DNA of 64,000 nt, from assembly GCA_033398695.1 (NCBI GenBank), contig CM065815.1:140599001-140663000 (forward strand). The letters run 5' to 3'. The stretch comes from Orobanche coerulescens (taxonomy: Eukaryota; Streptophyta; Magnoliopsida; Lamiales; Orobanchaceae). The notes below the pieces were generated by a model that was not told where the DNA came from, searched no databases, and was given only the letters and a program-made list of their open reading frames with translations. This document shows positions 33,367 through 45,928 of this stretch, piece by piece. Within the stretch, counting starts at the first letter, position 1; the number at the start of each line of letters is the position of its first letter. Position numbers and translations under genes: made by a program.

Positions 33367-33883
33367 CGCTCCGATGTTGAAGACGTGGGGTGAGGTGGTT
33401 CTACTGGCCATCGCTTGACTTAGACGAGCGACTAAACATTTTATGGAATAGACGATCGTCACTCGAACGGACTGATTTTGAATTTGGACGACCTAGTCGA
33501 TCGCTGAAATGAGCGGGAAATGACAGCGGTCTTGAAACGTCACCGGGGCACGTGTTGGGCTCCTATTGGAGGAACCCAACGGTTTTGTCAGGTTGTCCTT
33601 TGGCGCGCCCTTGAAATGAAGCGCACGCGGGATTCGAGGGCAGCATTAAATGCGGCTTTATCTGACGGTTGCACTTCGATCCTTGGGACTTTGCTTATTT
33701 GCCCAGAAGCCCCCGTCATTGCCTATAAAAAGGACTGGGGTTACAAGGTAAAAAACCTTATGCATTTCTGCCTGAGAAGAAGACATAGCTGATTTCTCTC
33801 GAAGCTTCATGTGACGATCGTCGATCGACTCAGACTCTTTAGGTAAGAACAAAAAACTTCTTCTCCCTCCTTTCTCTTTGATA
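33367..33883 (+). promoter_or_regulatory. Promoter and leader of the antisense ORF in element E
   Basis: TATAAAA at 33724-33730 lies ~155 bp upstream of the chosen ATG (33884). GACGATCGTC and GTCGATCGC sites lie at 33451-33505. The leader holds another GACGATCGTCGATCGAC near 33813. The arrangement mirrors the element's own LTR promoter but points the other way. Confidence 0.6.
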
Positions 33884-35944
33884 ATGTCCGGGGGAAGACC
33901 AAATGCGCATGAGGTGGGTAGTACCTCCACCGCCGGCGCTTTGACTGCCCGGGATGATCCTTCTGCGGAATTCCATGTGGACACCGCCGCCGAGGCCATC
34001 CGCGCCGGGATTGAGCCTGCGGAGATCGAAGAACTTTTTAATGAGGCTGATGCGGCCAAGACGGCGGAGGCCGAGCGGATATGTTCACTGAAACGGGAGG
34101 AGCGGATACGAAGACGCACTGGGAGCGGACCAGCGCGTTCGGCCAAGCCTTCACAGAATTTGCCGAACTCATGGAGAGATTGGCCGGTCTACTCCCGAAA
34201 TTTAACTTCAGGGAATACTCGATCGCCCATCCTTATGAGCCTGTAAGGCGGACGTTGTTCCGGGCTGCTCGCCGCTCTCCGTGGACCCTTGGACAGATCG
34301 GGAGCTCGGCGACCAGGAAAGATCTGGACCGTTGTAGGGCGAGGTTCCATGTTCCTTCTGATGTTTGCCTCCACATGCTCGCCGAGAACGAGCGAGTCGA
34401 TCAACCTCCCGAGAGCATGGTCGCCGTCAATGAGGCGATAATGGAGGCTGGACTGCGATTCCCGTTGCTGTTCGCTGTCTCCTATTTGCTGACCGCCTGG
34501 AACGTGGCGCCGCTTCAATTGTCGCCGAACGCCTGGCTGTATATCATCTGCACCATCACTCTGTTTGGTGGCCATCGGTTGTATCGTCTCCATCGCCGTT
34601 GGAGATGAACTATCTCTTCAAATTGACGGTTCAAAAAGGTTCTGTCGGCGGCTACCATATCCAAGGTCGCTCAGGTCGGGTGATTCTTGGGGTCCCAAAC
34701 AAAGTGAGGGGCGATCCGTCGAAGTGGTTCTGGGTCGGAGGCGCGTGGAAGTCTGCAGCGAGCGACAACCCGACCGATAAGTTGGATATTCCCATCGGCT
34801 TTCGGGAGAGGAGTCCAAGTAAGGATTTAGACTCTCCCTTTGTTCGGACATTTTCTGAACTGATCTGATTTTGGCCTTCTTTTTGCAGGTGTCATTGTTT
34901 CGGCAGCAGGCGACCTCGCTTTTGATTTTGCGATCGACTGGGAGAAGATACAGAGTCTTCCTGACGACCATATAGATGCCTGCCAAATTAACAACGAAGC
35001 CTGCTGGTTGGCTGCTGGGCTGTTTCGCTACCCTCGCCATCTAAAGGTTCCAGGTACGAACTTTCGGCGATCTTCTTTGACCAGCCGATCGTCTTGACTG
35101 AGGAAGATTACTAACTTTGTCGTTTGTTTTCTTTTGCAGAAATTCGCTTCCCTTGTTTCACAGAGCCTCCTGCTGCGATTGCCATGTCTAATCCGGGGGT
35201 CATGAACCGTCTTAGCCAAGGGAAAAAGGTGAGTCGGGCACCTTCTGCTCCGCCGCGACCGACCCCGGAGGCAAGACCTCTCTAGGAGCCTGTTGTCGAA
35301 GGGCGGGAGCCTCGGTAGGAGGAGCAACTTCGGATTATCCGTAAGAAATGGAGGACTGTGGAGCCCTCGGCCCCTGTTACTGCAAACGAGCCGCCGATCT
35401 CCGTGCCTCCGATTTTCGTGATTCCTCCGGTGGAGGGGTCAACGCCATCTTCGGCTTTTCTTCAGTCCATGGCGACTGCTGAGGCCAAGACTTCGCGTGG
35501 CAGGCCGTTCTTCGGCCGTGACCCAGAGAAGGTCGAGAGGTAAGCTTGGTCGTTTTGGCAAATTATGAAACTTGTGTAGAAAACACACTTAACTCTTTTG
35601 TCATTTGTGCAGGATCCACCATTCTGACCCGAATTTCTCGCCGATGTTGTTGGACTTCCTGTCGAGAAAAGCTCCTCGCGAGGTCAGTGATATCCCTTCC
35701 TACCTTGCTCGGGCTACCGCTTCCCTCCCGAAGGCCTGGACGACCGATCTGGATGAAATCGCGCGCCGGCGATCTGCTGATGCGATGCAGGCTACTTTGC
35801 GCTGGCTCTCCAGACGGCGACGATGGCTGCCCAGGCCGTGCGGGACTACGAGGGGCGACCGTACACTGCCCATCTCCATGCGGACCTCGAAACCGCACGG
35901 AGACAAAATATTGAGTTTGCCGACCAGCTCGCGGCCATGGAGAA
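33884..35944 (+). pseudogene. Antisense ORF of element E, 5' part (gypsy-type transposon protein, PF04195-like), spliced
   Basis: ATG at 33884 (MSGGRPNAHEVG), after a TATA box, opens an acidic N-terminus. A frame change near 34080 leads to FTEFAELMERLAGLLPKFNF, then a block like the 'putative gypsy type transposon' family: GLRFPLLFAVSYLLTAWNVAP..LSPNAW, then YLFKLTVQKGSVGGYHI and KWFWVGGAW. I see three short GT-AG introns: 34819-34888 (TTTTTGCAG acceptor), 35054-35139 (CTAAC branch-like) and 35540-35612. An in-frame TAG lies near 35285. The last exon encodes a heptad-rich segment (LETARRQNIEFADQLAAME) and is cut by element C. The function is unknown; such ORFs are antisense to gag in Tat elements. 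Breaks mean it is not intact here. Confidence 0.72.
35940..35944 (+). repeat. Target site duplication GAGAA of element C (left copy)
   Basis: GAGAA occurs here and at 59651-59655, immediately outside TG..CA ends. The coiled-coil reading frame of E's antisense ORF continues across when the insert is ignored. Confidence 0.93.
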
Positions 35945-38185
35945 TGTAACATCCCAATTCACAAATGGGACATTACACGCCGTAGAACCCCCGTGAGGTC
36001 TACCAGGCTAACTCGCGACACATGAACCACAATGATAACCCAAAAGGTGCATCAAAAAAAAATAAATAAGGCCGTGGCCTCGGCCAAAACATTTTAATGG
36101 AGTACATGAGACATAAGTTAAATACCAAATCGTTGCCCACGCAGGGGACTTAAACCATGTTTAAGAATAAACAATCTATCTCCAGTACTCAACACATGCA
36201 ATGACAAAACAGAAAAATACAGACTCGAGCCACATCATCATGCCAACCCATCCTTCGCATGCGCATCCCGTGCCAGCTCCTCAGCTCGACCAGTACCTGA
36301 AATGCATAAGACGCATTTCCCCCATTTAAGGGGTTAGCATTCGAATAGCTAGTGCAAGTACATAATTACACAACATTATATACATACACGATTCAACGCA
36401 AATAAATCGTTAGGAAAAAATCATTTTGAAAATCAATATTCCGGAATATCACATTAACACCAAAACAGTATATCAACAAGCTTTCCACATCACAATTATC
36501 CACGCTTGGTAACTCGCGACCGTACCCATTAGTATCGGTCCCCAGAGGTCCCGTCGAACCGTCCCCAGGTGAGAAACCACTTCCGCGGCCGTACCCATTA
36601 GTATCGGCCCCCAGAGGTCCCGTCGAACCGTCCCCAGGTGGAAGAACATCAACACACGCACCCCAGTCCATTTCCATGGTCGTACCCATTAGTATCGGCC
36701 CCCAGAGGCCACACGCCATCCCCAGGTGGAAGAGAAACAATCACATTCGTTCAATAACACCATTTACATCATTCACATCAAAATCATATGCACATAACGG
36801 AATGTAATACATGTACTTGCCTGATTAATACTACGTGAAGGAAAACAGCGAACGGAAAGGTTTTAGCCTGAACAACCTTCACAAATCCGATCCTAACACA
36901 ATAACGATGGACAACAATCTTAAAACTACGTAAATGATGGAATACATCCTAGTTCTACCCGCTGAAACCCTTAGTCGAACAAAACTTGGGTATCGTCGAT
37001 TATAAGTGACGAACAATGGAGAACTTGGAGGTTAAAACCACAAATCATCAATAAAATGAAGGATTACAAGTACACGATCGAAGTCTAGCGATAACCCAGT
37101 AATAATTCGGACTAAAAGAGTCAAATCCCAAGAAATCCCCAAAATTCCCCCAAAATCTCAAAACAAGGGTTTTGGGAATATTTACCTTGATTCGGATGGT
37201 GGAAAGTGATTAGGAACTCGAAGAATTCACGCAAGGAACGCACGGTGGTAGTGAATGATGATCTACAGTCGGAATCGGCCCTAACCCCCACCTGGAATCG
37301 CTAAAAGCCGAGAAGGATAGGAAATGAAGAAAAAATGACGAAGTTGACTGCTGCTGTCCTATTTATATTTAGAAGACTTAGCGCACGCTACGCACAAGCA
37401 TTAGCGTGCGCTAGCGGGGCATGGCAGAACAGTCTGCCTTCTGACCTCCCGTTAGCGTACGCAAGCTAACATGGTTAGCGTGCGCTAGTACTGGGGATTA
37501 GCGTGCGTTAACGCTGATTAGCGTACGCTGCCTGGTCCAGTACCGAAGTACTGAACCCACTGTCCGAAACTGCCTGAAATCGATAGCGCACGCTACGAAC
37601 CCCAGGTTAGCGTACGCTAACCACACAATGATAGCGCACGCAAGTAAATTCTGAGTAGCGTGCGCTACTCAGGCAGATTACGCACAATACATCACGCCAA
37701 CAGTAAAAAGTGCCGAAAAACGAAGCAAGACCAGAATCCAGAATCATAAACACGTAATAATCAAGATGACAAAGTTGAGCGTTGAAAGGGAATATAATCT
37801 CGATCACTAGAGAGTTTGAAACGAAGCAAATAAAGCAAAATTCCCCAAACTTATGAAAATTACAAAAACGGCCCAAATGCCCGAAAAAATCGCGATACAT
37901 CGACGGATTAACAAACCGAAAGTTCCCACACGACCAACTCAACCATACAAACTTATACGAATCGAGAAACAACGAAAACGAACAAGTTTTACAAGAATCG
38001 AACGCACGTGCGGTAAGATATAATTCAAAATGAAATTATGCAAAAACATCCTCGAAACTCGACCAGACGGAAAAACTCCAAGAACAAAATAGATTCAGAA
38101 ACCCAAAACAGTGCTAAGCGAGTTGTCTGAAACGAACATACACCAAAAATAAAAATTACCGAAAATAGAAAACGCGGATATTACA
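35945..38185 (-). repeat. 3' LTR of element C
   Basis: It runs from TGTAACATCCC to GGATATTACA. It contains three tandem units starting CGTACCCATTAGTATCGG at 36521, 36590 and 36681. The shared block is at 36295-36338. The promoter region at 37358-37670 has TTAGCGTGCGCTA-type motifs (about ten, some degenerate) and, on the minus strand, TATA-like TAAATATAAATAG immediately downstream. Confidence 0.94.
37358..37670 (-). promoter_or_regulatory. C LTR promoter: TATA and TAGCG-NN-CGCTA array
   Basis: TAGCGCACGCTA / TAGCGTGCGCTA copies at 37380, 37403, 37473, 37583 and 37658, plus variants (GCGTACGC, GCGCACGCAAG), lie upstream of TATA on the minus strand. The motif is the same as in element A, although the LTRs otherwise differ. 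The matching array in the other LTR is 58847-59135. Confidence 0.7.
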
Positions 38186-38206
38186 TTATCTCCCCCTAAA
38201 AATAAG
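38186..38206 (-). other. Polypurine tract of element C
   Basis: The plus strand TTATCTCCCCCTAAAAATAA is the reverse complement of a purine tract (TTTTTAGGGGGAGATAA) abutting the 3' LTR. Confidence 0.87.
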
Positions 38207-38229
38207 TTTCGTCCCGAAACTTACAACGC

Positions 38230-39309
38230 GAACAACTCGGGGTATCTCGACTGCATACTCTCCTCCGTCTCCCATGTGGCTTCCTCGGACCCATGTCTCG
38301 ACTATTGAACTTTAACCAGAGGGATGGTTTTATGACGAAGTTGCTTCACTCGACGCTCTAAAATCTGAATCGGCCTCTCCTCGATGGTAAGGTCGGGTCC
38401 CAATTCGATCTCTCCAAAATCGATAATATGGCTAGGGTCCGATATGTACCTCCTAAGCTGGGAAACATGAAATACGTTATGAACGTGGCTCAGGGACGGC
38501 GGTAAGCCTAGTCGATAGGCAAGCTCTCCGACTCTCTCTAAAATCTCAAACGGCCCAATAAACCTCGGACTAAGTTTACCCTTCCGGCCGAAGCGGTAAA
38601 CTCCCCGTGTCGGCGACACCTTAAGCAAAACATGATCTCCCACCTCAAACTCCAACGGACGGCGACGCGTGTCTGCATAAGACTTCTGCCGACTCTGGGC
38701 CGTTAACAATCTATCACGAATCAGAGTAATCTTCTCTCTCGTCTCAACTACCATATCGGGCTCGGTACCAATCAGCTCGGACGCATCGTCCCAACACAAC
38801 GACGATCTACACCTCCTCCCATACAACGCCTCAAATGGCGCCATTTTGATCGAGGCGTGCCAACTATTGTTGTACGTGAACTCGATCAATGGCAAGTGCG
38901 ACTCCCAATCATCCTTCCATTCCAGGGCACAGGCTCTCAACATGTCCTCTAACGTCTGGATCGTCCGCTCTGACTGCCCGTCAGTCTGAGGGTGATAAGA
39001 TGTACTGAGTCTCAACTCAGTCCCCAAAGCTCGATGAACAGCCTGCCAAAAATGTGACACGAACCGGCCATCACGATCCGAAACAATACTCTTAGGAGTC
39101 CCATGCAATCTCATGACCTCTGCAATAAATACTATTGCCAGTCTCTCCGGGCCCCAAGTGTCCTTAATACCCAGAAAGTGAGCTGATTTGGTCAGTCGAT
39201 CGACAATAACCCAAATCATGTTCATTCCATTCCGAGTCCTAGGCATATTAGTAATGAAGTCCATAGAAATATCCTCCCATTTCCACTCCGGGATAGGAAG
39301 TGGTCGCAA
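38230..39309 (-). pseudogene. pol: Integrase core, C-terminus and chromodomain-like tail of C
   Basis: Almost undamaged. The core has [27 protein letters not shown] and TDGQSERTIQTLEDMLRA, so all three acidic catalytic residues are present. Then come TYNNSWHASIKMAPFEALYG, HVLLKVSPTRGVYRFG and FIGPFEILERVGELAYRLGL. The tail reaches HKTIPLVKVQ and meets a TAG at 38302-38304 where A and E2 have Trp (QWSRHG); the following residues SRHGSEEATWE are still readable in frame. It would join cDNA to chromatin. A short frameshift separates it from the upstream zinc domain at ~39315. Confidence 0.92.
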
Positions 39310-39321
39310 AAACCCCGCGGG

Positions 39322-40623
39322 TCACTGATGCTCGATCTTAACCTGCTGACAGGTCAAACACTTCGACACAAACTCGCTAACATCTGTCTTCAAATTACTC
39401 CACCAGTAGTTGCTCCTCACATCCTTGTACATTTTATTCGTACCAGGATGTATGGAGTAAGGTGTGGTATGAGCTTCACTCAAGATCTTCTGTCTCAGCT
39501 CAATATCATTCGGTACACATAGTCTGCTGCGAAATCTCAGAACGCCATCATCCTGAACCACAAATCCAGGGGCTTTCCCCTGCCTCACATCCTCCCTCAA
39601 CTGGACCAAACACGGATCATCATACTGTTTCGCCTTGATATCATCAGTCAAGGACGAAGTGATCTCTAATGCACATAACTGGCCCTGAACTCTCTGAACC
39701 CAAACCTCAATATTCTGACAAATAAGATCTCGCTGGATCCTACTATGTGGTGTAAGTACCTCTAACATCTGTAACGCTATCGGCTTACGGCTCAACGCAT
39801 CAGCCACTACGTTAGCCTTACCTGGATGGTAAAGTATCTCGAGGTCGTAATCTTTAATTAGCTCCAACCACCTACGCTGTCTCATATTTAACTCTTTCTG
39901 ACTGAAGATATACTTCAAACTCTTGTGATCTGTAAAAATATTACACGACGACCCATAGAGATAATGCCTCCAGATTTTTAAGGCGAAAACGACCGCAGCT
40001 AACTCCAAATCGTGCGTGGGGTAATTCACCTCATACGGTTTCAACTGGCGGGACGCATACGCAATCACTCTGTCTCTCTGCATCAAAACACATCCTAGAC
40101 CAAGGCCCGAAGCATCACTGTACACTACGAAATCCTCGTTCCCCTGAGGCAATGCTAGCACGGGTGCGGTAGTCAAACGTCTCTTTAACTCGTCAAAACT
40201 GTCCTGCCTGTCTGCAGTCCACTCGAACTTCTGAGTTTTCTGGAGCAACTGAGTGAGTGGTCTAGCGATCTTAGAAAATCCCTCCACGAATCTACGGTAA
40301 TAGCCGGCAAGACCCAGAAAACTCCTCACCTCCTTCACATTCTTAGGCGGCTCCCAAGCCATCACTGCCTCTATCTTCTGCGGATCTACCCGAACTCCCT
40401 CTGCTGAAATCACATGCCCGAGGAACGTCACTTCCTCAAGCCAAAACTCACACTTAGAGAACTTCGCGTACAACTGCTCAGCCCTCAAAGTGTCCAATAC
40501 AATCCGGAGATGTAAGGCGTGCTCCTCCCGACTCCGTGAATAGATAAGAATATCGTCGATAAAAACGACTACGAATTTGTCCAGATACTCAATAAAAACT
40601 TTGTTCATCAACTGCATGAACAA
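39322..40623 (-). pseudogene. pol: RT C-terminal part, RNase H and integrase zinc domain of C
   Basis: A 433-codon frame without stops. It starts inside RT just before [18 protein letters not shown] (catalytic FIDD), then [31 protein letters not shown], RNase H ([45 protein letters not shown]) and the integrase HHCC domain ([24 protein letters not shown]). It breaks at ~39320 where RP(A/F)GL follows. Upstream of 40623 the NAPAVFM motif is disturbed, with plus-strand AACTGCTTTGGG in place of the expected codons. Functional residues are all present in this part. Confidence 0.93.
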
Positions 40624-40639
40624 CTGCTTTGGGCATTAG

Positions 40640-41047
40640 TTAGCGAAAGGCATAACCACAAACTCGTAATGGCCATATCTCGTCCGAAAGGCGGACTTTG
40701 AATATCGACCTCCCGAATCCTCAACGTAGTAGCCCGATCGCAAATCAATCTTGAAAAGGCGCCGCCCCAAGGCGATCAAACAAATCGTCAATCACAGGGC
40801 AAAGGGTATTTATTTTTGATGGTTATCTTGTTTAATTCTCGATAGTCGATGCATAAACGAAGCGATCCATCCTTCTTCTTGACAAAAGTACAGGCGCACC
40901 CCAAGGCGATGCGCTCGGTCGAATATACCCTTTATCTAACAACTCTCCCAATCGATTCTTCAACTCTAGCATCTCCGACGGTGCCATACGGTACGGTGCT
41001 CGAGAAATAGGGGCCGCATTCGGCTCAAGGTCAATAGGAAACTCCAC
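40640..41047 (-). pseudogene. pol: RT N-terminal part of C, heavily damaged
   Basis: The first frame reads [20 protein letters not shown] and [13 protein letters not shown], then shifts at the KKDGS motif. [16 protein letters not shown] and GYYQL are only recognisable by switching frames between 40830 and 40680. Most shifts lie where related elements have CTG or CAG, for example the YQL segment at ~40727 and QLQG at ~40765. Confidence 0.82.
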
Positions 41048-41049
41048 CT

Positions 41050-42747
41050 CTCGATGTGGTGGTAATCCCGGCAGTCATCCGAAATACGTCGGGATACTCG
41101 CTAACAACTGGAATCGACGGTATGTCAACCCCACCATCTTCCGCTGCAGAGCGAAACACGATGGCCGACACAACCTTGGTTCAAAAGTTTCATCGCCTTC
41201 AAGGCGCTAATCACACACCCGATCTGCAAACTACGGTAGGCGAGTATGCTCGGTGCCGTCCTCGGCAACTATCGTGATGGTACGAGTCCGATAGTTCATG
41301 ATAGCACCATGACGATCCAACCAATCGTCCCGAGGATCAAATCCTCACCCTTGAGGTCTATAACAATGAGATTCGAGGCCAATCCGGCTCCCGATCCTCA
41401 GGGCAATCCACAACTTCCCGGTCCCCAACCATACGATCCCATTGGCGTACCCACTACAAACGGCTCACACTCAAACAAGCGGTCAAAACCAATACGACTC
41501 ACACAATCCGAAGCTATAAAGGAATGGGTTGCACCGAATCAAAAGCATTGAAACTGGATGAGAAAGGATCAGAGTGGTACTGACGCCACCGGAATGTCCG
41601 CCTCCTCCGTGCGCCTCATCGATATAATCGGGGATGGGTGAGCCCGAACTCGGCCGCTGGCGGCGATTGGTGACTCCGACCTCTACCACGACTCGAACCT
41701 GCGGAACATGAGTAGTGGTGAACTGTGATCCTCGGATCGGCGGTGGTAGTCGTAAATCTAGCGGCCCTAGTGGCCCTCTCACAATAATTTGCTCGATGCG
41801 ATGCATCGCAAGTAAAGCAAGTAACTAACGGAAGTGGGCAATCCTTCACAACGTGCTCGGGCTAACGCAATTAAAACAAACTCTCCTTGGTCTGTGTTGG
41901 GTGAGCAGTTACCACGAGATCCACGGCTGATGAAACGGCCTCTTCCAGTGTAGGAGCGAGCGAGACCTCGGCCCGACCACCTTTTACGGCCGAGAACCCA
42001 CCGGTAGTCTTCGCTTCTTAGCTTCAAACCGACTCGATTAGGGATAGCCATCTCGATCGCGAGCGCGATCACAGTATTCCTTCAAAGTGGCACACATGAG
42101 CGGTGCCATACTGCATCTAATATGCGGCTTCATGCGCATATTGAAATGGAGTTTTATCGGCCTCCGTTCTCACTTGATCTCTCACGAAACCCAAGCTGCG
42201 ATTGTAAGAAATGATGGCACGAGAAATAGGCACATCACGAGGTGTAGCGGTGAAGAACTCCACAATTCTGCGCTCCTTGGTAGCGCGGCGAACAATATTC
42301 GCTTCCATAGCATCCTGAACTCATCCCAAGTGGCAGACGGTCTCTGGGCGCATGACCTCCCACCATTCCGCAACTTCCTTATCCGGGAGGTACGGGCAAT
42401 ATGTACCCTCTGTCTTCGGGGACAAGCTACGGCATCAAAGGTCTGGACAGGCTGAAAGAGCCAATTCTCCCAACCGAGGAGTCGGAAGATCCGGAGACGA
42501 GGAGGGTGCATCTTAGTCACCGTATGAAGCCACTTACTAGCCTCCTCCTCCGGTGTCGGGGCGGATTAAGCGTCCACCACAGAGCTATTCGAGTAAGTTG
42601 GGCTACCAAGCTGCTGAAATCAGCGGTAGCCGGCGTCGGCATTATTACCCGACGGCACTGAGTGAGAGGCTGAGTCCACAGAGGACTGAGAAAGTGAGCC
42701 CTCCTCATTATCAGCATCACGACCACGGCCTCGGCCGCGTCCCCTAG
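41050..42747 (-). pseudogene. gag: Gag and protease relics of C
   Basis: On the minus strand, short frames with gag traits: CFTCDASHRANYC (a damaged zinc knuckle, ~41800), PRDVPISRAIISYNRSLGFV (~42250, matches element A's gag [20 protein letters not shown]) and FQYAHEAAY. The protease DSGA motif is not preserved in readable form. The segment is far more broken than C's integrase, with a change roughly every 50-100 bases. D is inserted at the N-terminal end, right after the Gly/Arg-rich start. Confidence 0.72.
42743..42747 (+). repeat. Target site duplication CCTAG of element D (left copy)
   Basis: CCTAG precedes TGTAACGCCCC here and follows GGGTATTACA at 57129-57133, defining D exactly. Confidence 0.94.
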
Positions 42748-43959
42748 TGTAACGCCCCGACTTTCTAGGGTAAATAATGGGGAAAAATAAATAAAAGGTA
42801 AATTTTGAGAAAAATAATTTTCTTGAGAATATAAAAATTCTCGCCTACAAAGTCGAGTCGCTACAAAGACATAAAAATAAATACCTTTAAATAAGGTAAC
42901 ATTTCATCATAAATACGAGGTAAAAATTTGCGGCGGAAGAAAATAAATCATAATTTAATATTTCTAGTCAAAGTTTCCCCAAAAGTTTCAAAATAGTTGA
43001 CATAAAGAAACATCATATAATAATTTCATCTTTCATATGCCCTCTCGGCTCGCTCCTTCGTCCATCCGGCTCGGTTCAACCTGCAGGTTCAATAAAGGTG
43101 GGGGTGAGCTTCCTTCAGCTCGTGGAAATCACACTGATCACAGTAATATACAATCTCATGGAAAGCATAACATGAATAATCTATCACATTTTTCCTCAAC
43201 GTAATTGCATACTCACAATATTACGTATAGCATGAATCGAGCACGCATACACGAATATTGAGGTTGCGCAGGTGCCCCCGCAACAACATCAAACATAAAC
43301 ACAATACCACATAACATGAATCGAGCACGCATGTGAATATTGAGGTTGCGCAGGTGTCCCCGCAACAACATATATCTTAAGATAACCTCTTACACGAAAA
43401 CAGGTTAGCCTGAATTACAACGTGCATAAAAATTTTAAACATGAATAGAAGATCACATACACAGTCCAATTAAAGCAATTAAAGTGATAGTGAAAATTCC
43501 CACCTGAAAAAATGATGATGATGATGATGTCTGACTGAAATGAATGTGCTCGACTCACAGTCCTAAGCCCGTAAATCCTTGACAAAGTCTACATATAATA
43601 ATAATAATAATTAAAATCCTTACAATTTATTATTTATATAATAAATGAAAGGATATGAATATCACTATATAATAACTGAAAATAAATTATAATTGTTCAT
43701 TAATATTAACCGAAGAGTTAACATTATTAATGACTGAAATTAAAATACTTATGCATAATTTCAAATTAATTATTAATATTAATTGAAGTTCAACATTTTA
43801 ATGTTTCGGTCAAAATAGGATTTAATTGAAGTTTGAAAGTTGACTGGGGGTCAAATTGTAAGAGTTTGGAAGCTGATTGGGTTACAATCGAGTTAATTAA
43901 AGCTGCGAGGCAGATTGAAGGATCTTGGAAACGTGAGGACTAACATGCAAAGCCCTAAT

Positions 43960-45250
43960 TTCTCGCGGGTATATAAACCCTTAAATCTAATCCTCAGCCG
44001 ACAAGAACTCATTTCACCTCCCGCATCTCCCTTTTCTCACTCTGCCCTCTCCTCTCTCTAACCTGACCTTCGGTCGACACGTCTCCTTCTTCACCTCCCA
44101 TTTCTTCTCGTCATTCCTCACCCCAAAACTCTCCCTCTCATCTCACCTCTCCAATCGGTAGGAAGTATGACGAGAAACCCACACATAACATATAAAACAT
44201 AAAACTCAACCAAACACACGCGAAGCAGAAGAACTTCCACTGGAAAATCTCACCTAGAAGAACGCACACACACAGTCTACATCTGAAAAAAGCACAACCA
44301 CCGTGGTGGGTGGAAATCGGCCGTGAAGTGGTCGCGGTGCGGCGGCGTGGCGGTTACCGATGCGTTCAATTAAGGCTCTTATATGGCATTTGAAAAAATA
44401 AATCTGTATGTAAGGTTCGGTCTGCTCATAGCGGCCGTTCGCCTGCGGAGCTGGTTCCGTACTTCAAGCAAGTTTGATTCTAGTGTTGATACAACCGGGT
44501 CGTGGGCTCTGAGTCAAACGAACTCGGTCAAACATGTAAGTCGGATTTTAGTTTGTTTTGATTCGGGTTGTAGTTGGTTTTCGGTGATATGGGTTTGGTG
44601 AATTTCGAATTTGAATTCGGGTTTGAATGGCTTGAAGGGTTGAAGGGGTTTTTGGTTGATGATGGGTTACGTATTCTGGGCTGTGCTATGGTGTTTTGGG
44701 TGCCGGTAGTCATAAGAGCATTAATATGATCTGAAAATATGAGAATTGAGTTTAAGATTTGTTTGTTGAATTTATTTTCTGAATTTGAGAATATATGGGA
44801 GAACGAATTTTGATGGGTTTAACATATACAGGATTAACCAGCGAAAGAAAAAATTGCAAGGATGATGCCCAAGCAGATGAAAAGGAAATTAATTACCTTT
44901 TGTTGGAAGAGAAAACCACTCGTAGGAGATGAAGCCCCGGATATTTGCAGGAGAGAAAAGTTAGGAAGCCGAAGTGCAGATTTAAGAGTTGTAGTTGCGA
45001 CGAGCAGCAGAAAAGTTGTCTTCTGGGAACAATTCTTCTTGTAGCTTCGGCCGATTTGGGGATGATGTATATTTTTGTTATGCTTCTGTTTTGTGTATTC
45101 TTTTTTTTTTTTTGTGGAACGAAGAAGAAGAAGAAGAAGAAGAAGACGGCGCTGGGAAGAAAAGGTGTATTCTGTGTTGTATGTGTTGTATTGTGTATTT
45201 GTACAGTAGAAGCTGTATATTTATACTGTAGGTTTAGGGTTAGGGTTAAT
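43960..45250 (+). other. Gene-like antisense structure inside D's LTR (also at ~55350-56660)
   Basis: Plus strand, opposite to the element: TATATAAA (43970), a CT-rich leader (about 44010-44160), GTAAGTCGG (44535) and a later TATACAG|GATTAACC (~44832) like splice sites, then short frames (for example 44862-45044, MMPKQMKRKLITFCWKRKP). No frame is long and I recognise no protein. It may be a captured host gene end or an antisense LTR transcript. A few degenerate TTTAGGG-like units follow (45230-45246). Confidence 0.35.
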
Positions 45251-45351
45251 TAATTTCTTTTTGGGCTTGTATTAATTTCCTGGGTTTGTAATATTATTAT
45301 GGGTCAGCACAATGTGTATTTGGGCCAATGATAAAAACAATAATAATAATG

Positions 45352-45375
45352 GATCGAGGATGATTAATAACGATG

Positions 45376-45410
<35 letters not shown>

Positions 45411-45928
45411 CCCCCTCCCGTTCGCCCTCCCGTTCGCCCTCAACCAGTAATAAACCCCCTCCCGTTCGCCCTCAACCCCTCCCCCCAACCCCATCCGTTC
45501 GCCCCCTCCCGTTCGCCGTCGATTCAGGTTTTGGCGGCTGCGCTTCGACCTTCTTCTGCCGTCCTCTACCTCTTCGCGGATTCGTCCTCGGAGTGCCACA
45601 GCCCGCCCATTCACTGCTCGCTGCAACACGACTCTCCTCTGCTCGTTGTCGCTCGCTCCTTTTCCGCTCCCCGCCGCCCGACCCTCATCCGCTCGCCGTC
45701 GATCCAGGTTCTGGCGGTTTCAGGTTTGCCTTTTCGTCAGCCTTTGTCTTGGGCAGTTTTCTTTAGGGCTGCTTCGGTATTGCTTCTGTTTGGACAGCTC
45801 TAAGGTTTAGTGTTTTCTGTTGGACTGCTGCTTGTGCCCTCAATTGCATGGTTGTCACTTTTGGTATTTTTTGGTTTTCTTTTCTGGTATTTCTTTACAC
45901 GGGGTTGTGGTTTTGTTGCTTTGTTGCT
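45352..45928 (+). other. 5' region of the LINE
   Basis: It opens GATCGAGGATGATTAATAACG, then an (ATA)n tract (45375-45410), then C-rich repeats (CCCTCCCGTTCGCCC several times, 45410-45510). GTCGATTCAGGTTTTGGCGG (~45517) recurs as GTCGATCCAGGTTCTGGCGG (~45697), about 180 bp apart. It is probably a promoter-bearing 5' UTR. Confidence 0.6.

Noticed and set aside
33520..33792. 90-codon plus-strand ORF before the antisense gene
   Set aside because: It overlaps the TATA box at 33724 and has no similarity I recognise; more likely leader and promoter DNA.
36393..36740. ORF with repeated GPILMGT segments (also 57865-58212)
   Set aside because: It is produced by the three tandem units of C's LTR and is the same in both LTRs.
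45225..45250. Telomere-like GGTTTAGGGTTAGGG (also ~56637)
   Set aside because: Only two to three degenerate units inside an LTR; a telo-box-like motif at most, not telomeric DNA.
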